Notes: generated by a model from the sequence alone, not told the origin. A stretch of DNA of 35,017 nucleotides from an uncultured Prevotellaceae bacterium (GCA_946186575.1 CAMHNO010000002.1:150664-185680); one strand, 5' to 3'; positions 6,934-14,370 are shown, counted from the first letter of the stretch. Program-made: numbers and translations.

Positions 6934-7165
6934 AGATGTTGTACTCTTGACAGATGTTAGTAGATATATCTTGGATGATGTTGGCATAACCTTGTAACCT
7001 GCCGCCATTGCGAGATGCAAAGAGCGCAGGATTACTTGACACTTGCATTAGTTGGTAGGCAGTGGATTCCAGTTGCTCCACAAGCCTTATAAGTTCCATA
7101 TTTGCCTTCTCTACGTCTCTTTGAGTTGGCTTGGGTGGTTGGTAGTGTATAACTATATCGTCCAT
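6926..7165 (-). CDS. Small helical hypothetical protein of the element
   Basis: The ATG at 7165 (MDDIVIHYQPPKPTQRDV) gives 79 residues; a GTG at 7213 would add 16. It is mostly helical (RDVEKANMELIRLVEQLEST) with a glycine-rich RNGGRLQGYAN stretch near residue 55. I do not recognise the family. It lies between the inverted-repeat module at 7208-7268 and the 229-residue gene, which it overlaps by 8 bases. The overlap and the conserved gene order on one strand argue that it is real. Confidence 0.65.
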   Translation of the reverse strand: MDDIVIHYQPPKPTQRDVEKANMELIRLVEQLESTAYQLMQVSSNPALFASRNGGRLQGYANIIQDISTNICQEYNIYG

Positions 7166-7207
7166 TATATGCGATTTTTGAGTGGTTATTATATGTTTGG
7201 TTGCGTT

Positions 7208-7268
7208 GGTCACTGGTCATAGCGGTCAAGGTGGTCAGTCCGTTTATGACTTGACCACTTGACCAGTC
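7208..7268. repeat. Right GGTCA-type repeat module, inverted relative to the left array
   Basis: The segment contains GGTCAC, GGTCAT and, at 7224-7242, a 19-bp perfect reverse complement of 2328-2346 (CGGACTGACCACCTTGACC). TTGACCACTTGACCAG follows at 7251-7266. Both modules also share a nearby GTCATAA and a trailing ACCTTGACCGCT. The right copy has a single 9-bp unit where the left has six. It sits between the integrase stop and the small hypothetical gene. Confidence 0.8.
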
Positions 7269-7275
7269 CACTATA

Positions 7276-8592
7276 TTAAAATTCAAAACCTGCGAGCATC
7301 CTCTCTGCATTCTCTTCCTCACTGACCTTGATATAGGACAAAAATGCCTTTTCGGTCTTGTGACCAGTAATCTTCATAATCATTAGAGTGGGATAGCCAC
7401 GCTTATACATATTAGTCGCAAAACTGCGCCTTGCGGTGTGAGCAGTAACGCACTCCCATTTCTTGAAATGTTGCTCTGTCCTGCCGCCCTGCTCGGTGTG
7501 AGTGATAGACACATCTTCATTGAGTCCTGCAAGTTTAGCAACATCCTTCAAGAATCGGTTAAATGGTTGGTTGCTCATTGGCGCAGGTACATTGTAGTTG
7601 TGCTTGTCGAGGATGGCTTGCGCAGGTGGCAGGATAGGAATAACAACCCTGCTAGCAGTCTTTTTCTGCTCAAACTTGAAACACCGACCGCCATTGTTCA
7701 TTGTGTGGATGTTGTTCTTATTCAACTTGGGAAGGTCGCTATACCTGCATCCAGTCCACGCAAGCAGCAAGAACTGGTCACGCACTTTGTCGAGGTATGG
7801 TGTTGCTATCTCAAGGGATGCAATGTTGTTGAGTTCATCCTCGGTCAAGTAGATGTTATCGACTTCCTCTGTGAGTTTTGCGCACTTTTTAGGCTCAATA
7901 AACTCGCAGTTGACACGCTGCTCCATAGGAAGAGCGTTAATGGCTGCTTTGAGGTTCTTAATATGCTTGCCTACGGTGTTCAACTTGTAACCTTCGGCAT
8001 ACATGAACTGCACGAATGATTTGTAAAAATTCTCGTCAACACTGGTAATCTCAAGGTCATCTAATTGGTTCTGCTCAAGGTAGCGCACCAATATATTATG
8101 CATCTGCTTGTATTGTGTCACAGTGCGATTGTCGACTGGTTTTTGAGTCTTCTTGACTGTCCTTGTGCCATTCTTTGCAGATTCAATAAGACTGGAGACC
8201 GTTTGCAGCAATGTTGTTACTTGTGGCTCTTCCTGCTCCACTTGTTGAGCTGGGAAGTTGAAGTCATGAACCAAAGTCTTTAACCAATTAACATCATCCT
8301 TGATAGCTTGCTTATCTGCTTTGTCAACGGATGAAGACACATGGTTCTTGATTTTCTCAAGTTTCATGGACTTTTCTTGCAAGGCAGTTTTCAGCTGCTT
8401 ACGCTCATCTGTGAGCATTCTCCAGTTTGGAATATCTATTGACTGGTTTCTGCTATCCCAGTACTCGGACTGAACAAAAACGTTGGTTTTCGCTCTTCTA
8501 GTGGTGCTGCCTATCGTTAGGCGCATCATGACTTCTTGTTGCTTTGTTGCTTTGTCGGATTTAGACGATAATGTTAGTGTGATTGTTGCCAT
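7276..8592 (-). CDS. int: Tyrosine recombinase (element integrase)
   Basis: The 438-residue protein has the three-part layout of Bacteroidota site-specific integrases: an N-terminal arm-binding domain (about 1-115), a SAM-like core-binding domain (about 125-225) and a catalytic domain (about 245-438). The catalytic set is complete: R283 in TGCRYSDL, K311 in KKTASRVV, H385 and R388 in HTARRSF, H411 in ITGHKT and Y420 in LSYIKV. It lies 220 bases from the right attachment repeat and reads inward. The 26-bp repeats near both ends are candidate arm sites for its N-terminal domain. It should catalyse integration into and excision from the tRNA 3' end. Confidence 0.95.
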   Translation of the reverse strand: MATITLTLSSKSDKATKQQEVMMRLTIGSTTRRAKTNVFVQSEYWDSRNQSIDIPNWRMLTDERKQLKTALQEKSMKLEKIKNHVSSSVDKADKQAIKDDVNWLKTLVHDFNFPAQQVEQEEPQVTTLLQTVSSLIESAKNGTRTVKKTQKPVDNRTVTQYKQMHNILVRYLEQNQLDDLEITSVDENFYKSFVQFMYAEGYKLNTVGKHIKNLKAAINALPMEQRVNCEFIEPKKCAKLTEEVDNIYLTEDELNNIASLEIATPYLDKVRDQFLLLAWTGCRYSDLPKLNKNNIHTMNNGGRCFKFEQKKTASRVVIPILPPAQAILDKHNYNVPAPMSNQPFNRFLKDVAKLAGLNEDVSITHTEQGGRTEQHFKKWECVTAHTARRSFATNMYKRGYPTLMIMKITGHKTEKAFLSYIKVSEEENAERMLAGFEF

Positions 8593-8596
8593 ATCT

Positions 8597-8615
8597 CAAT
8601 AATTTTAAATGTTAC
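8597..8615. repeat. Right arm of the 19-bp inverted repeat
   Basis: Exact reverse complement of 2496-2514, located 5-23 bases upstream of the integrase ATG, so a protein binding here could also control integrase expression. Confidence 0.8.
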
Positions 8616-8619
8616 GGTA

Positions 8620-8627
8620 CAAAAGTA
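8620..8627 (-). promoter_or_regulatory. Candidate -7 box of the integrase gene
   Basis: TACTTTTG on the minus strand fits TAnnTTTG and lies 28 bases upstream of the integrase ATG. I see no -33 TTTG at the right distance, in contrast to the related left-end promoter at 2534-2565, so this copy may be weak or regulated. Confidence 0.45.
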
Positions 8628-8652
8628 GTCATTATTTTTGACATATGAAATA

Positions 8653-8678
8653 TTTTTGACGTGATTTTGACGTGATAA
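8653..8678 (+). repeat. Right copy of 26-bp direct repeat (two TTTTGACGTGA units)
   Basis: Identical to 2212-2237 and in the same orientation. A further TGACGTG follows at 8680-8686. Probable integrase arm-type sites. Confidence 0.75.
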
Positions 8679-8814
8679 ATGACGTGTTATGATTTCTTGT
8701 GATTTTTCTTGATTAAATTTTGGTAGTTCTAAATGATTGATTATCTTTGCAGTCGAATTACAACCGCCTTATATTAGGGATTGGCGAAAATGACCCACTA
8801 TCACTGCAAGCAGT

Positions 8815-8830
8815 CCAAGTGGGACCACAA
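8815..8830 (+). repeat. Right attachment repeat (attR core)
   Basis: Identical 16 bp to 2155-2170. Only the last part of the tRNA is present here (no D-arm, no anticodon arm), so it is a target-site remnant and not a second tRNA. Confidence 0.9.
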
Positions 8831-8841
8831 AACTGAAAGCC

Positions 8842-8880
8842 AAGCACTTACAATAAATATTGTGAGTGCTTTCTTGTTTT
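8842..8880 (+). terminator. Probable original terminator of the CAU tRNA, displaced by the element
   Basis: A 13-bp stem (AAGCACTTACAAT with ATTGTGAGTGCTT, one mismatch) around AAAT is followed by TTCTTGTTTT. It begins 12 bases after the right attachment repeat, with no gene upstream to terminate, as expected if it followed the tRNA before insertion. The rest of the gap 8881-9151 holds only the promoter repeat described separately. Confidence 0.7.
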
Positions 8881-9073
8881 ATCTACCCTTGAGAACTGAC
8901 AAAAGGGCATCAGCCTCCTGTGTTCCTGTCTCTCCTGTATTAAAAAAACATGATGAACAAGAGTAACAAGAGCGTTGCCCGAAGTGCTCGGGGTGATTCA
9001 TTTCTGTCGGCTTGCATTAATGTTGGATAAATTAAGCTGCGCCGCCGAAATAATAATAAAACTTATGATTTTT

Positions 9074-9104
9074 TTTGTAATTCAGTCGGTTTGCATTAAT
9101 TTTG
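9074..9104 (+). promoter_or_regulatory. Promoter of the PAP2/outer-membrane gene cluster
   Basis: TTTG (9074-9077), 19 bases, TAATTTTG (9097-9104): a textbook Bacteroidota promoter 48 bases upstream of the ATG. A 31-bp imperfect copy of the -7 region lies at 9003-9033 (four mismatches with 9082-9112). Confidence 0.7.
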
Positions 9105-9151
9105 CATAAATTTTTAGTTCGTACACAGTCAGTTCCCCCTAAATAACAATA

Positions 9152-10948
9152 ATGAGACATTTTTTCGTAACGATTTTACTATCAGCCTCAGTCTTGTGCA
9201 GTTTTGGAATGAAAGCGAATGCGTTGTGCATGCCCGACTCGATTGATGCCGAACAGCCAACCGCCGACGAGGTTGTGCTGCCTGCTCAGCCTGAGGTAAA
9301 AAATAATGCAGAGCCTAACGAAGCCGAGGCACTTGCAACAGCCTTACCCGATGACGATTACGACAAGCGAAGCGCAGTTGTGTTGAAGCCATACGAACCT
9401 CCCAAGGCTCCCGACTTCAACTTCATCAAGAGCCGCACCAATCCGGCCGTGAAACCCTATCGCTTCCTTGACGACCAAACGTGGGTGGGCATCCCCATCT
9501 TTGCTGCTGGCCTCATTGCCAAGGCCGAGAAGGCGGCATTCCGCCAAGACTACAACAACCCAAACACCAAGATCAGGCTCATCAAGTACAACTTTCACAG
9601 CGAAATCGACAACTACACACAATATGTGCCACTGGCTCTCACTCTTGGACTGAAAATAGGTGGCGTGGAGAGCCGCAGCGACTGGCCCAGGTTCTGGGCT
9701 TCGTCGGCGGCCTCGGCAGCTATCATGGCTGGCCTGGTCAACGGCATCAAGTACACAGCCAGCGAGATGCGCCCCGATGGCTCCACGCGCAACTCGTGGC
9801 CCAGCGGACACACTGCCACCGCCTTCATGGCCGCTACCATCCTGCACAAGGAGTATGGCATGACGCGCTCGCCATGGTACTCGGTGGGGGCCTACACCCT
9901 GGCCACTGCCACCGGCGTGATGCGTGTGCTCAACAACCGACACTGGATTAGCGACGTGCTCTCGGGAGCTGGCATCGGCATCCTATCGGTGGAGCTGGGC
10001 TACGGCCTGATGGACCTCCTGTTCAAGCACCGAGGACTGATGCGGGGCGACATGGGCACCTACCCCGACATGCGCAAGAACCCTTCGTTCTTCGCCATTG
10101 AGATGGGCATTGGACTGGGCAACAAGAACTTGAACATGCCGGCTTTTAACTTCAACCTGCCAGCCGACATTTTCGATGGCGACGACACCGACACCGAAGA
10201 AGAAGTAGCGACCGAGCCACTCCACCTGCAGTTTCGCTCGGCAACAGCAGTGGCTGCCGAGGCGGCCTACTTCTTCAACCCCTACATAGGCATTGGCGGA
10301 CGACTGCGCGTCAAGGCCACGCCCATCAACGGATGGAGCAAGTTTGCCCTGAGCGAGCAAGGCGATTTAAAAGAGTTCCTCGCCGACCCACTACTGGCCA
10401 ACTCAGTGCAAAACATAGTCCTCACCATCGAGAGCGACCATCTCACTGAGTTTGCCGCCGACGCTGGCCTTTACTTCAACTGGCCATTATCATCGCGCTT
10501 TGCGCTGGGTGCCAAGGCTCTTGTGGGCCGAAGCATTATGAACGCCATCGACATCAACGCCTCCTATAGCGGTCAGCAACTCGAGTTCAACACCGCCTAT
10601 TTCGACGACGAGACCCAGCCCATGTTCACCGTCAGCGACAAGGTCATCGACTATAAGTGGGACTACATCAACGTGGAGGCTTCTAACTCCATGAAGTTCG
10701 GCGCCGGAGTATCGCTCACCTACGCCCACAAGAACAACTTCTCGTGGCGAGTGTTTTGCGACTACGACTACGCCCGCAAGACCTTCAAGGCCACCTATCA
10801 TCCGCTGGGACTCATGCAGGGACTCTCGCCCGACCTGGTACTGCTCATGCAGCTCGCTGAGTGGGACATGACCAAGCCGGCAGTCTCCACCACCAAGAAG
10901 AAGCTCCACCAGTGGGTGCTGGGTGGTGCCTTCTGCATCCACTTCTAA
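9152..10948 (+). CDS. PAP2-family phosphatase fused to a C-terminal outer-membrane-like domain
   Basis: The 598-residue protein starts with a signal peptide (FFVTILLSASVLCSFG) and a low-complexity acidic linker to about residue 75. A PAP2 (type 2 phosphatidic acid phosphatase) domain follows at about 110-285 with all three motifs: K200-x6-R207-P208, P217-S-G-H220 and R258-x5-H264-x3-D268. Residues 300-598 alternate aromatic and polar residues in strand-like runs (YFNPYIGIGGRLRVKATP, ALGAKALVGRSI, MKFGAGVSLTYAHKNNFSW) and end in a terminal aromatic, which suggests a beta-barrel-like part. Substrates could be lipid A phosphate, phosphatidylglycerol phosphate or undecaprenyl pyrophosphate. It is followed after 39 bases by another barrel protein, suggesting envelope lipid work. 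Confidence 0.82.
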   Translation: MRHFFVTILLSASVLCSFGMKANALCMPDSIDAEQPTADEVVLPAQPEVKNNAEPNEAEALATALPDDDYDKRSAVVLKPYEPPKAPDFNFIKSRTNPAVKPYRFLDDQTWVGIPIFAAGLIAKAEKAAFRQDYNNPNTKIRLIKYNFHSEIDNYTQYVPLALTLGLKIGGVESRSDWPRFWASSAASAAIMAGLVNGIKYTASEMRPDGSTRNSWPSGHTATAFMAATILHKEYGMTRSPWYSVGAYTLATATGVMRVLNNRHWISDVLSGAGIGILSVELGYGLMDLLFKHRGLMRGDMGTYPDMRKNPSFFAIEMGIGLGNKNLNMPAFNFNLPADIFDGDDTDTEEEVATEPLHLQFRSATAVAAEAAYFFNPYIGIGGRLRVKATPINGWSKFALSEQGDLKEFLADPLLANSVQNIVLTIESDHLTEFAADAGLYFNWPLSSRFALGAKALVGRSIMNAIDINASYSGQQLEFNTAYFDDETQPMFTVSDKVIDYKWDYINVEASNSMKFGAGVSLTYAHKNNFSWRVFCDYDYARKTFKATYHPLGLMQGLSPDLVLLMQLAEWDMTKPAVSTTKKKLHQWVLGGAFCIHF

Positions 10949-10987
10949 AAACAACTAAAAAACACATACTTATCCATTTTGTTTGCT

Positions 10988-11710
10988 ATGAAAAAGTTAT
11001 TAATCTTTTTAATGATTGCCGCAATGGGCGTGGCAGCTGGGGCTCAAAACAGCTACATTCCCTACAAGACCTACGACGGCGAGCACAAGAACGAAATTTC
11101 GGGCTATGTGATGGGTGGTAACAATGTTGTTACCGACAAGTTTGGAGGACTTGCGGTTTCTTACACGCGTCACCTCACTCCACGTTGGCATGTGGGCGGC
11201 GATGCCCAAATGCAGTTTGGTAAGGAATTGTTCTCAGTTGACGTACAAGGCGGTTATCGCTTGCCATTGAAGTATGGCAACATCTCGTTCGACGGCAAAA
11301 TCATGTACAACTTTTACCACAAGTTCGGATTCCACGAGATGTCCTACAACATCTCGGCAACATGGGAGAGCGCCTACGTCGACATGCGACTGGGCGAGAC
11401 ACTCGTGCACTACCACAGCCACGTGTGGGGCACTGGATGGGGCTACACCGAGACTCCACTGCTCACATTCGGCTTCGGCGTGAACATCCGTCACCGCAAC
11501 AACCCCTGGAACCTGGGACTCTTCTTCCGCAACTACGACGATTTCTACTACGAGAACTGGAATATCAACTGGGGCATCCGATGGTATGCCAAGGTCAAGA
11601 AGCGCTGGAACCTCTTCGGCGAGTTCAACATTCGCCCGGCAGGCTCCTTGAGCCAGCTGGCCAGCAAATATGAGGGTTCGGTAAAAGTAGGTTTAAAATA
11701 TAAATGGTAA
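10988..11710 (+). CDS. Outer-membrane beta-barrel protein
   Basis: The ATG at 10988 (MKKLLIFLMIAAMGVAAGAQ) gives 240 residues with a clear signal peptide; a TTG three codons earlier is unlikely. The mature part is a series of short amphipathic strands rich in Tyr, Trp and Gly (GLAVSYTRHLTPRWHVGGDA, FGFGVNIRHRN, LGLFFRNY, INWGIRWYAKV). The last residues VKVGLKYKW end in an aromatic residue, as barrel proteins inserted by BAM do. No ligand or enzyme motif is visible. Its place between a PAP2 phosphatase and a lipoprotein phosphoesterase suggests a shared surface function, but I cannot name it. Confidence 0.78.
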   Translation: MKKLLIFLMIAAMGVAAGAQNSYIPYKTYDGEHKNEISGYVMGGNNVVTDKFGGLAVSYTRHLTPRWHVGGDAQMQFGKELFSVDVQGGYRLPLKYGNISFDGKIMYNFYHKFGFHEMSYNISATWESAYVDMRLGETLVHYHSHVWGTGWGYTETPLLTFGFGVNIRHRNNPWNLGLFFRNYDDFYYENWNINWGIRWYAKVKKRWNLFGEFNIRPAGSLSQLASKYEGSVKVGLKYKW

Positions 11711-11718
11711 TAACGACT

Positions 11719-12750
11719 ATGAAAGCAAAATATATACTTATCGCAGCAATGGCTGCTGTGGCAATGCTCAACACCTCGTGCGAGAAAGTGAGCCCTCAAG
11801 GTGTGCTCATGGGTAACACTGCTGTTGAGGACCGCGTGAAGATGTCGCAGCTCTATTATCGAGACTATCTTCAAGATGCTGCCAACAACATCATTATTAA
11901 CACACACGACAACAGCCCTCAAGGTTATTCGTTTCTTGTGGGATCCGACAGCCATGTCACAACCGACCCTGGACGAATGGATGAGATGTTCGCAATTGGC
12001 CTTGAGAACAACGACTTGCTCTATTGCCACCTTGGCGACATTGCCGACACAAAGCCTGAGTATTACATCACCCTCAACAAGTCGATTGAAAAGGGCAAGG
12101 AAAATTATGTGAAAAAATATTTTGAGCTTAACGACTATGGACGATTCGTGCGCAAGGATGATCCTTATGATCAATTTGGATATGCCTACAACGACATCAA
12201 GTTCCCATTCTTTCCTGTTGTTGGAAACCACGACTTGACCCACAACGGTTGGGCGTTGTGGAGCAACATGTTCCACTCGTCGTTCTATGAGTTTGACGTC
12301 TTGTGTGGATATGACGAAGAAGGAAATGTAATCAGGGACCATTTCATCTTCCTCGACACCGCCAGTGGAACCCTGGGCAAGCTACAGGTCGACCTCATCG
12401 AGCAAGGAATACTTGATGGCGAGGACTCTTATCGCCACACTTTCATCTTTGGACACACCAACATCTTCCTGCCACAGAGCATGCAGTTTGCCTCCACTTT
12501 CCCCCGAGAGGAAACATACTTCCTGCTCAAGCAGTTCGACAAGTGGAACGCCACGATAGTGTTCTGTGGGCACGTTCACAAGTGGGATGAGCGGGATTTC
12601 AACGCTGTTACATTCATGACCCTCGACTCGATGAGCGAGCGCAACAGTCCCAACCCAGGCGACTACCTCGTGCGCATCAAAATCACGCCCGAAGGCATGA
12701 TCTTCCCCGAGAAGGTGCACATGAGCTACGTGGCTCCCAAGCCCAAATAA
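11719..12750 (+). CDS. Lipoprotein calcineurin-like metallophosphoesterase
   Basis: The ATG at 11719 starts a lipoprotein signal with Cys21 (AMLNTSCEKV); an ATG 15 bases upstream overlaps the previous gene. The 343-residue protein carries the whole calcineurin-type metal site in order: D and H in VGSDSHV (about 77-83), GD in CHLGDIAD (about 110-117), GNHD in VVGNHDLT (about 173-180), a histidine in FGHTNIF (about 247) and GHVH in FCGHVHKW (about 286-293). It should hydrolyse a phosphoester on the periplasmic or outer surface. It follows the barrel gene by 8 bases. The substrate is unknown. Confidence 0.88.
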   Translation: MKAKYILIAAMAAVAMLNTSCEKVSPQGVLMGNTAVEDRVKMSQLYYRDYLQDAANNIIINTHDNSPQGYSFLVGSDSHVTTDPGRMDEMFAIGLENNDLLYCHLGDIADTKPEYYITLNKSIEKGKENYVKKYFELNDYGRFVRKDDPYDQFGYAYNDIKFPFFPVVGNHDLTHNGWALWSNMFHSSFYEFDVLCGYDEEGNVIRDHFIFLDTASGTLGKLQVDLIEQGILDGEDSYRHTFIFGHTNIFLPQSMQFASTFPREETYFLLKQFDKWNATIVFCGHVHKWDERDFNAVTFMTLDSMSERNSPNPGDYLVRIKITPEGMIFPEKVHMSYVAPKPK

Positions 12751-12827
12751 TTGAAAGGGACACACACTCTGCTTGATTGGCAACACTTATTGAAATAGTA
12801 AGGCACTTCACCGCAAGTGGATGCACG

Positions 12828-13436
12828 GTGAAAATCGCTAACGTAGAGCCCCTGGCTGCACCAGGGGCTCTTGACGATGCGCTGCACCAGCTCTCGCATT
12901 ACCGCCGCGACAAGACAGTGCGCTACCGCTTCGACCGCGGCAAGCACTTGAGCGCGGGCGCAGGGCTGCTGCTCGACAACATGCTCCGCGAGCATGGCCT
13001 GCGCGAGCGCGACATGCAATACTCTGAGGGCGAACATGGCAAGCCGTTTTTCGTTAACCACCCCGAGCTGCACTTCAACCTCTCGCACAGCGGCAACCTG
13101 GTGGCGTGCGCCATGGGCAACAAACCAGTGGGGATTGATATTCAGAACATTGTCAAACTGCGTCGTAGCTTGGTCAACTACACTATGAACGCGGCCGAGA
13201 TTGCCCAACTCGATGCTATGACGAGTGTGGATGACCAAGAATTGTTTTTTACCCAGCTCTGGACCCTCAAGGAAAGCTACGTCAAGGCCACCGGCACAGG
13301 TCTGTCGCACAACTTTCCATCGTTTGCCGTGCACAGCGATGGCACCACCACTCCCCTACTCCCGCTTAATCCTCCGGCCACATTCAAGACTATGCATGTT
13401 GCCCACAGCGTGGTGACAGTGGCAATAATAAGTTGA
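12828..13436 (+). CDS. 4'-phosphopantetheinyl transferase (Sfp type)
   Basis: The GTG at 12828 gives a 202-residue protein beginning V/M-KIANVEPL, which fits the family's short N-terminus; a TTG at 12777 is possible but less likely. The signatures are FNLSHSGNLVAC, the metal site VGIDIQ, and WTLKESYVKATGTGL. The usual acidic residue after GIDI is Gln here, a variation seen in some Sfp-type enzymes. It should transfer phosphopantetheine from CoA to an acyl or peptidyl carrier protein. No carrier protein or synthase is encoded nearby, so it may serve the general acyl carrier protein. It ends 4 bases before the transporter gene. Confidence 0.85.
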   Translation: MKIANVEPLAAPGALDDALHQLSHYRRDKTVRYRFDRGKHLSAGAGLLLDNMLREHGLRERDMQYSEGEHGKPFFVNHPELHFNLSHSGNLVACAMGNKPVGIDIQNIVKLRRSLVNYTMNAAEIAQLDAMTSVDDQELFFTQLWTLKESYVKATGTGLSHNFPSFAVHSDGTTTPLLPLNPPATFKTMHVAHSVVTVAIIS

Positions 13437-13440
13437 AACC

Positions 13441-14370
13441 GTGCAATACTTAGGCGAAACAATATCAATAGGAGTGGCTTTCTCATGGACCGCCACAGCG
13501 CTGCTTAGCGAGATGGGCAGCAAGCGCATGGGAAACGTCACGCTAAACTTCGTGAGAATGGCCATTACGCTGCTGTTCTCGGCCATTTTCTTCTGGTTGG
13601 TGACTGGTAGTCCGTTGCCGGCAAAAGCGAGCTCTGAGGCCTATTTATGGATGATGCTCTCGGGGCTGGTGGGTTATGTCATTGGCGACTTCTGCCTCTT
13701 CCAGTGCTACATCATCATCGGGTCGAAGTTTGGACAACTTTTCATGACCATGGCTCCTATCACAGCTGCCTTCATGGCATGGATCACGCTTGGACAGGAA
13801 CTTAAACCCATCAGCATGGTAGCCATGGCAGTCACTCTGGCGGGCATAGCCATCACCGTGCTTGGCCGTGGCGACAGCAACCATCGATTGTCGCTCAAGT
13901 TGCCGCTCAATGGCGTGCTGTTTGCCATAGGGGCTGCCGTATGTCAAGGCGTTGGTCTGGTGCTGAGCAAGATAGGCATGAACCACTATGAGTCGTCAAT
14001 GCCAACACCATGCCAGCCGTGGATGCTGCCTTTCTACGCCAACGTGTTCCGCTGCCTGGCTGGGATTACAGGTTTTGCAATTCTGCTCATGTTCAGGGAG
14101 GGATTCAAGCCGCTACGCAAGAACTTGACCGACCGCACAAGCATGACGGTGGCTACTTTGACCACAATTTTCGGCCCATTTGTCGGTGTGGGATGTTCGC
14201 TGCTTGCTGTTCAATACACCAGCGCCGGCATTGCCAGCACCTTGATGGCGCTCACGCCCATCATCATCATCTTGCCAGCGCGCTGGCTCTTCAAGCAGCC
14301 CATCACCTTCAAGAGCGTGGTGGGAGCCATGATCTCGGTGGCTGGCGTGTCGCTGTTCTTCCTGTTGTGA
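13441..14370 (+). CDS. EamA-family (DMT superfamily) transporter
   Basis: The 309-residue protein starts at GTG 13441, four bases after the transferase stop. It has about ten hydrophobic segments arranged as two EamA repeats. The first contains WTATALLSEMGSKRMGNV and GLVGYVIGDFCLFQCYIIIG; the second has AVCQGVGLVLSKIGM and ends YTSAGIASTLMALTPIIII with SVAGVSLFFLL. It is an inner-membrane metabolite exporter or importer whose substrate cannot be told from sequence. Translation is probably coupled to the transferase gene, but a shared function is not obvious. Confidence 0.85.
   Translation: MQYLGETISIGVAFSWTATALLSEMGSKRMGNVTLNFVRMAITLLFSAIFFWLVTGSPLPAKASSEAYLWMMLSGLVGYVIGDFCLFQCYIIIGSKFGQLFMTMAPITAAFMAWITLGQELKPISMVAMAVTLAGIAITVLGRGDSNHRLSLKLPLNGVLFAIGAAVCQGVGLVLSKIGMNHYESSMPTPCQPWMLPFYANVFRCLAGITGFAILLMFREGFKPLRKNLTDRTSMTVATLTTIFGPFVGVGCSLLAVQYTSAGIASTLMALTPIIIILPARWLFKQPITFKSVVGAMISVAGVSLFFLL

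Larger units (their letters stand above)
2155..8830 (-). mobile_element. Integrated 6.7-kb element with integrase, RepA-like ATPase and terminase; candidate phage satellite
   Basis: The element is bounded by a 16-bp direct repeat, CCAAGTGGGACCACAA, at 2155-2170 (inside the 3' end of the tRNA) and at 8815-8830. A tyrosine integrase sits next to the right end. All genes are on the minus strand, in this order: integrase, two unknown proteins, HTH, AAA ATPase, Toprim-like protein, small terminase-like protein, large terminase. I find no portal, capsid, tail, lysis, relaxase or coupling-protein gene. Both ends share extra repeat families (2212-2237 with 8653-8678; 2496-2514 with 8597-8615; 2533-2556 with 8619-8642). 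The right flank carries what looks like the tRNA's original terminator. Integration is seen directly; the satellite role is inferred. A decayed prophage is the main alternative. Confidence 0.85.

Noticed and set aside
8815-8830. Second tRNA gene at the right end of the element
   Set aside because: Only the 3' end is present; no D-arm or anticodon arm.
2155-8830. Complete temperate prophage
   Set aside because: No portal, capsid, tail or lysis genes and too small; only terminase genes are phage-like.
8781-8966. 61-codon frame spanning the right attachment repeat
   Set aside because: It runs through the tRNA remnant and a terminator hairpin; no coding character.
9344-9943. 199-codon minus-strand frame opposite the PAP2 gene
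   Set aside because: Shadow frame produced by GC-rich third positions; no domain.
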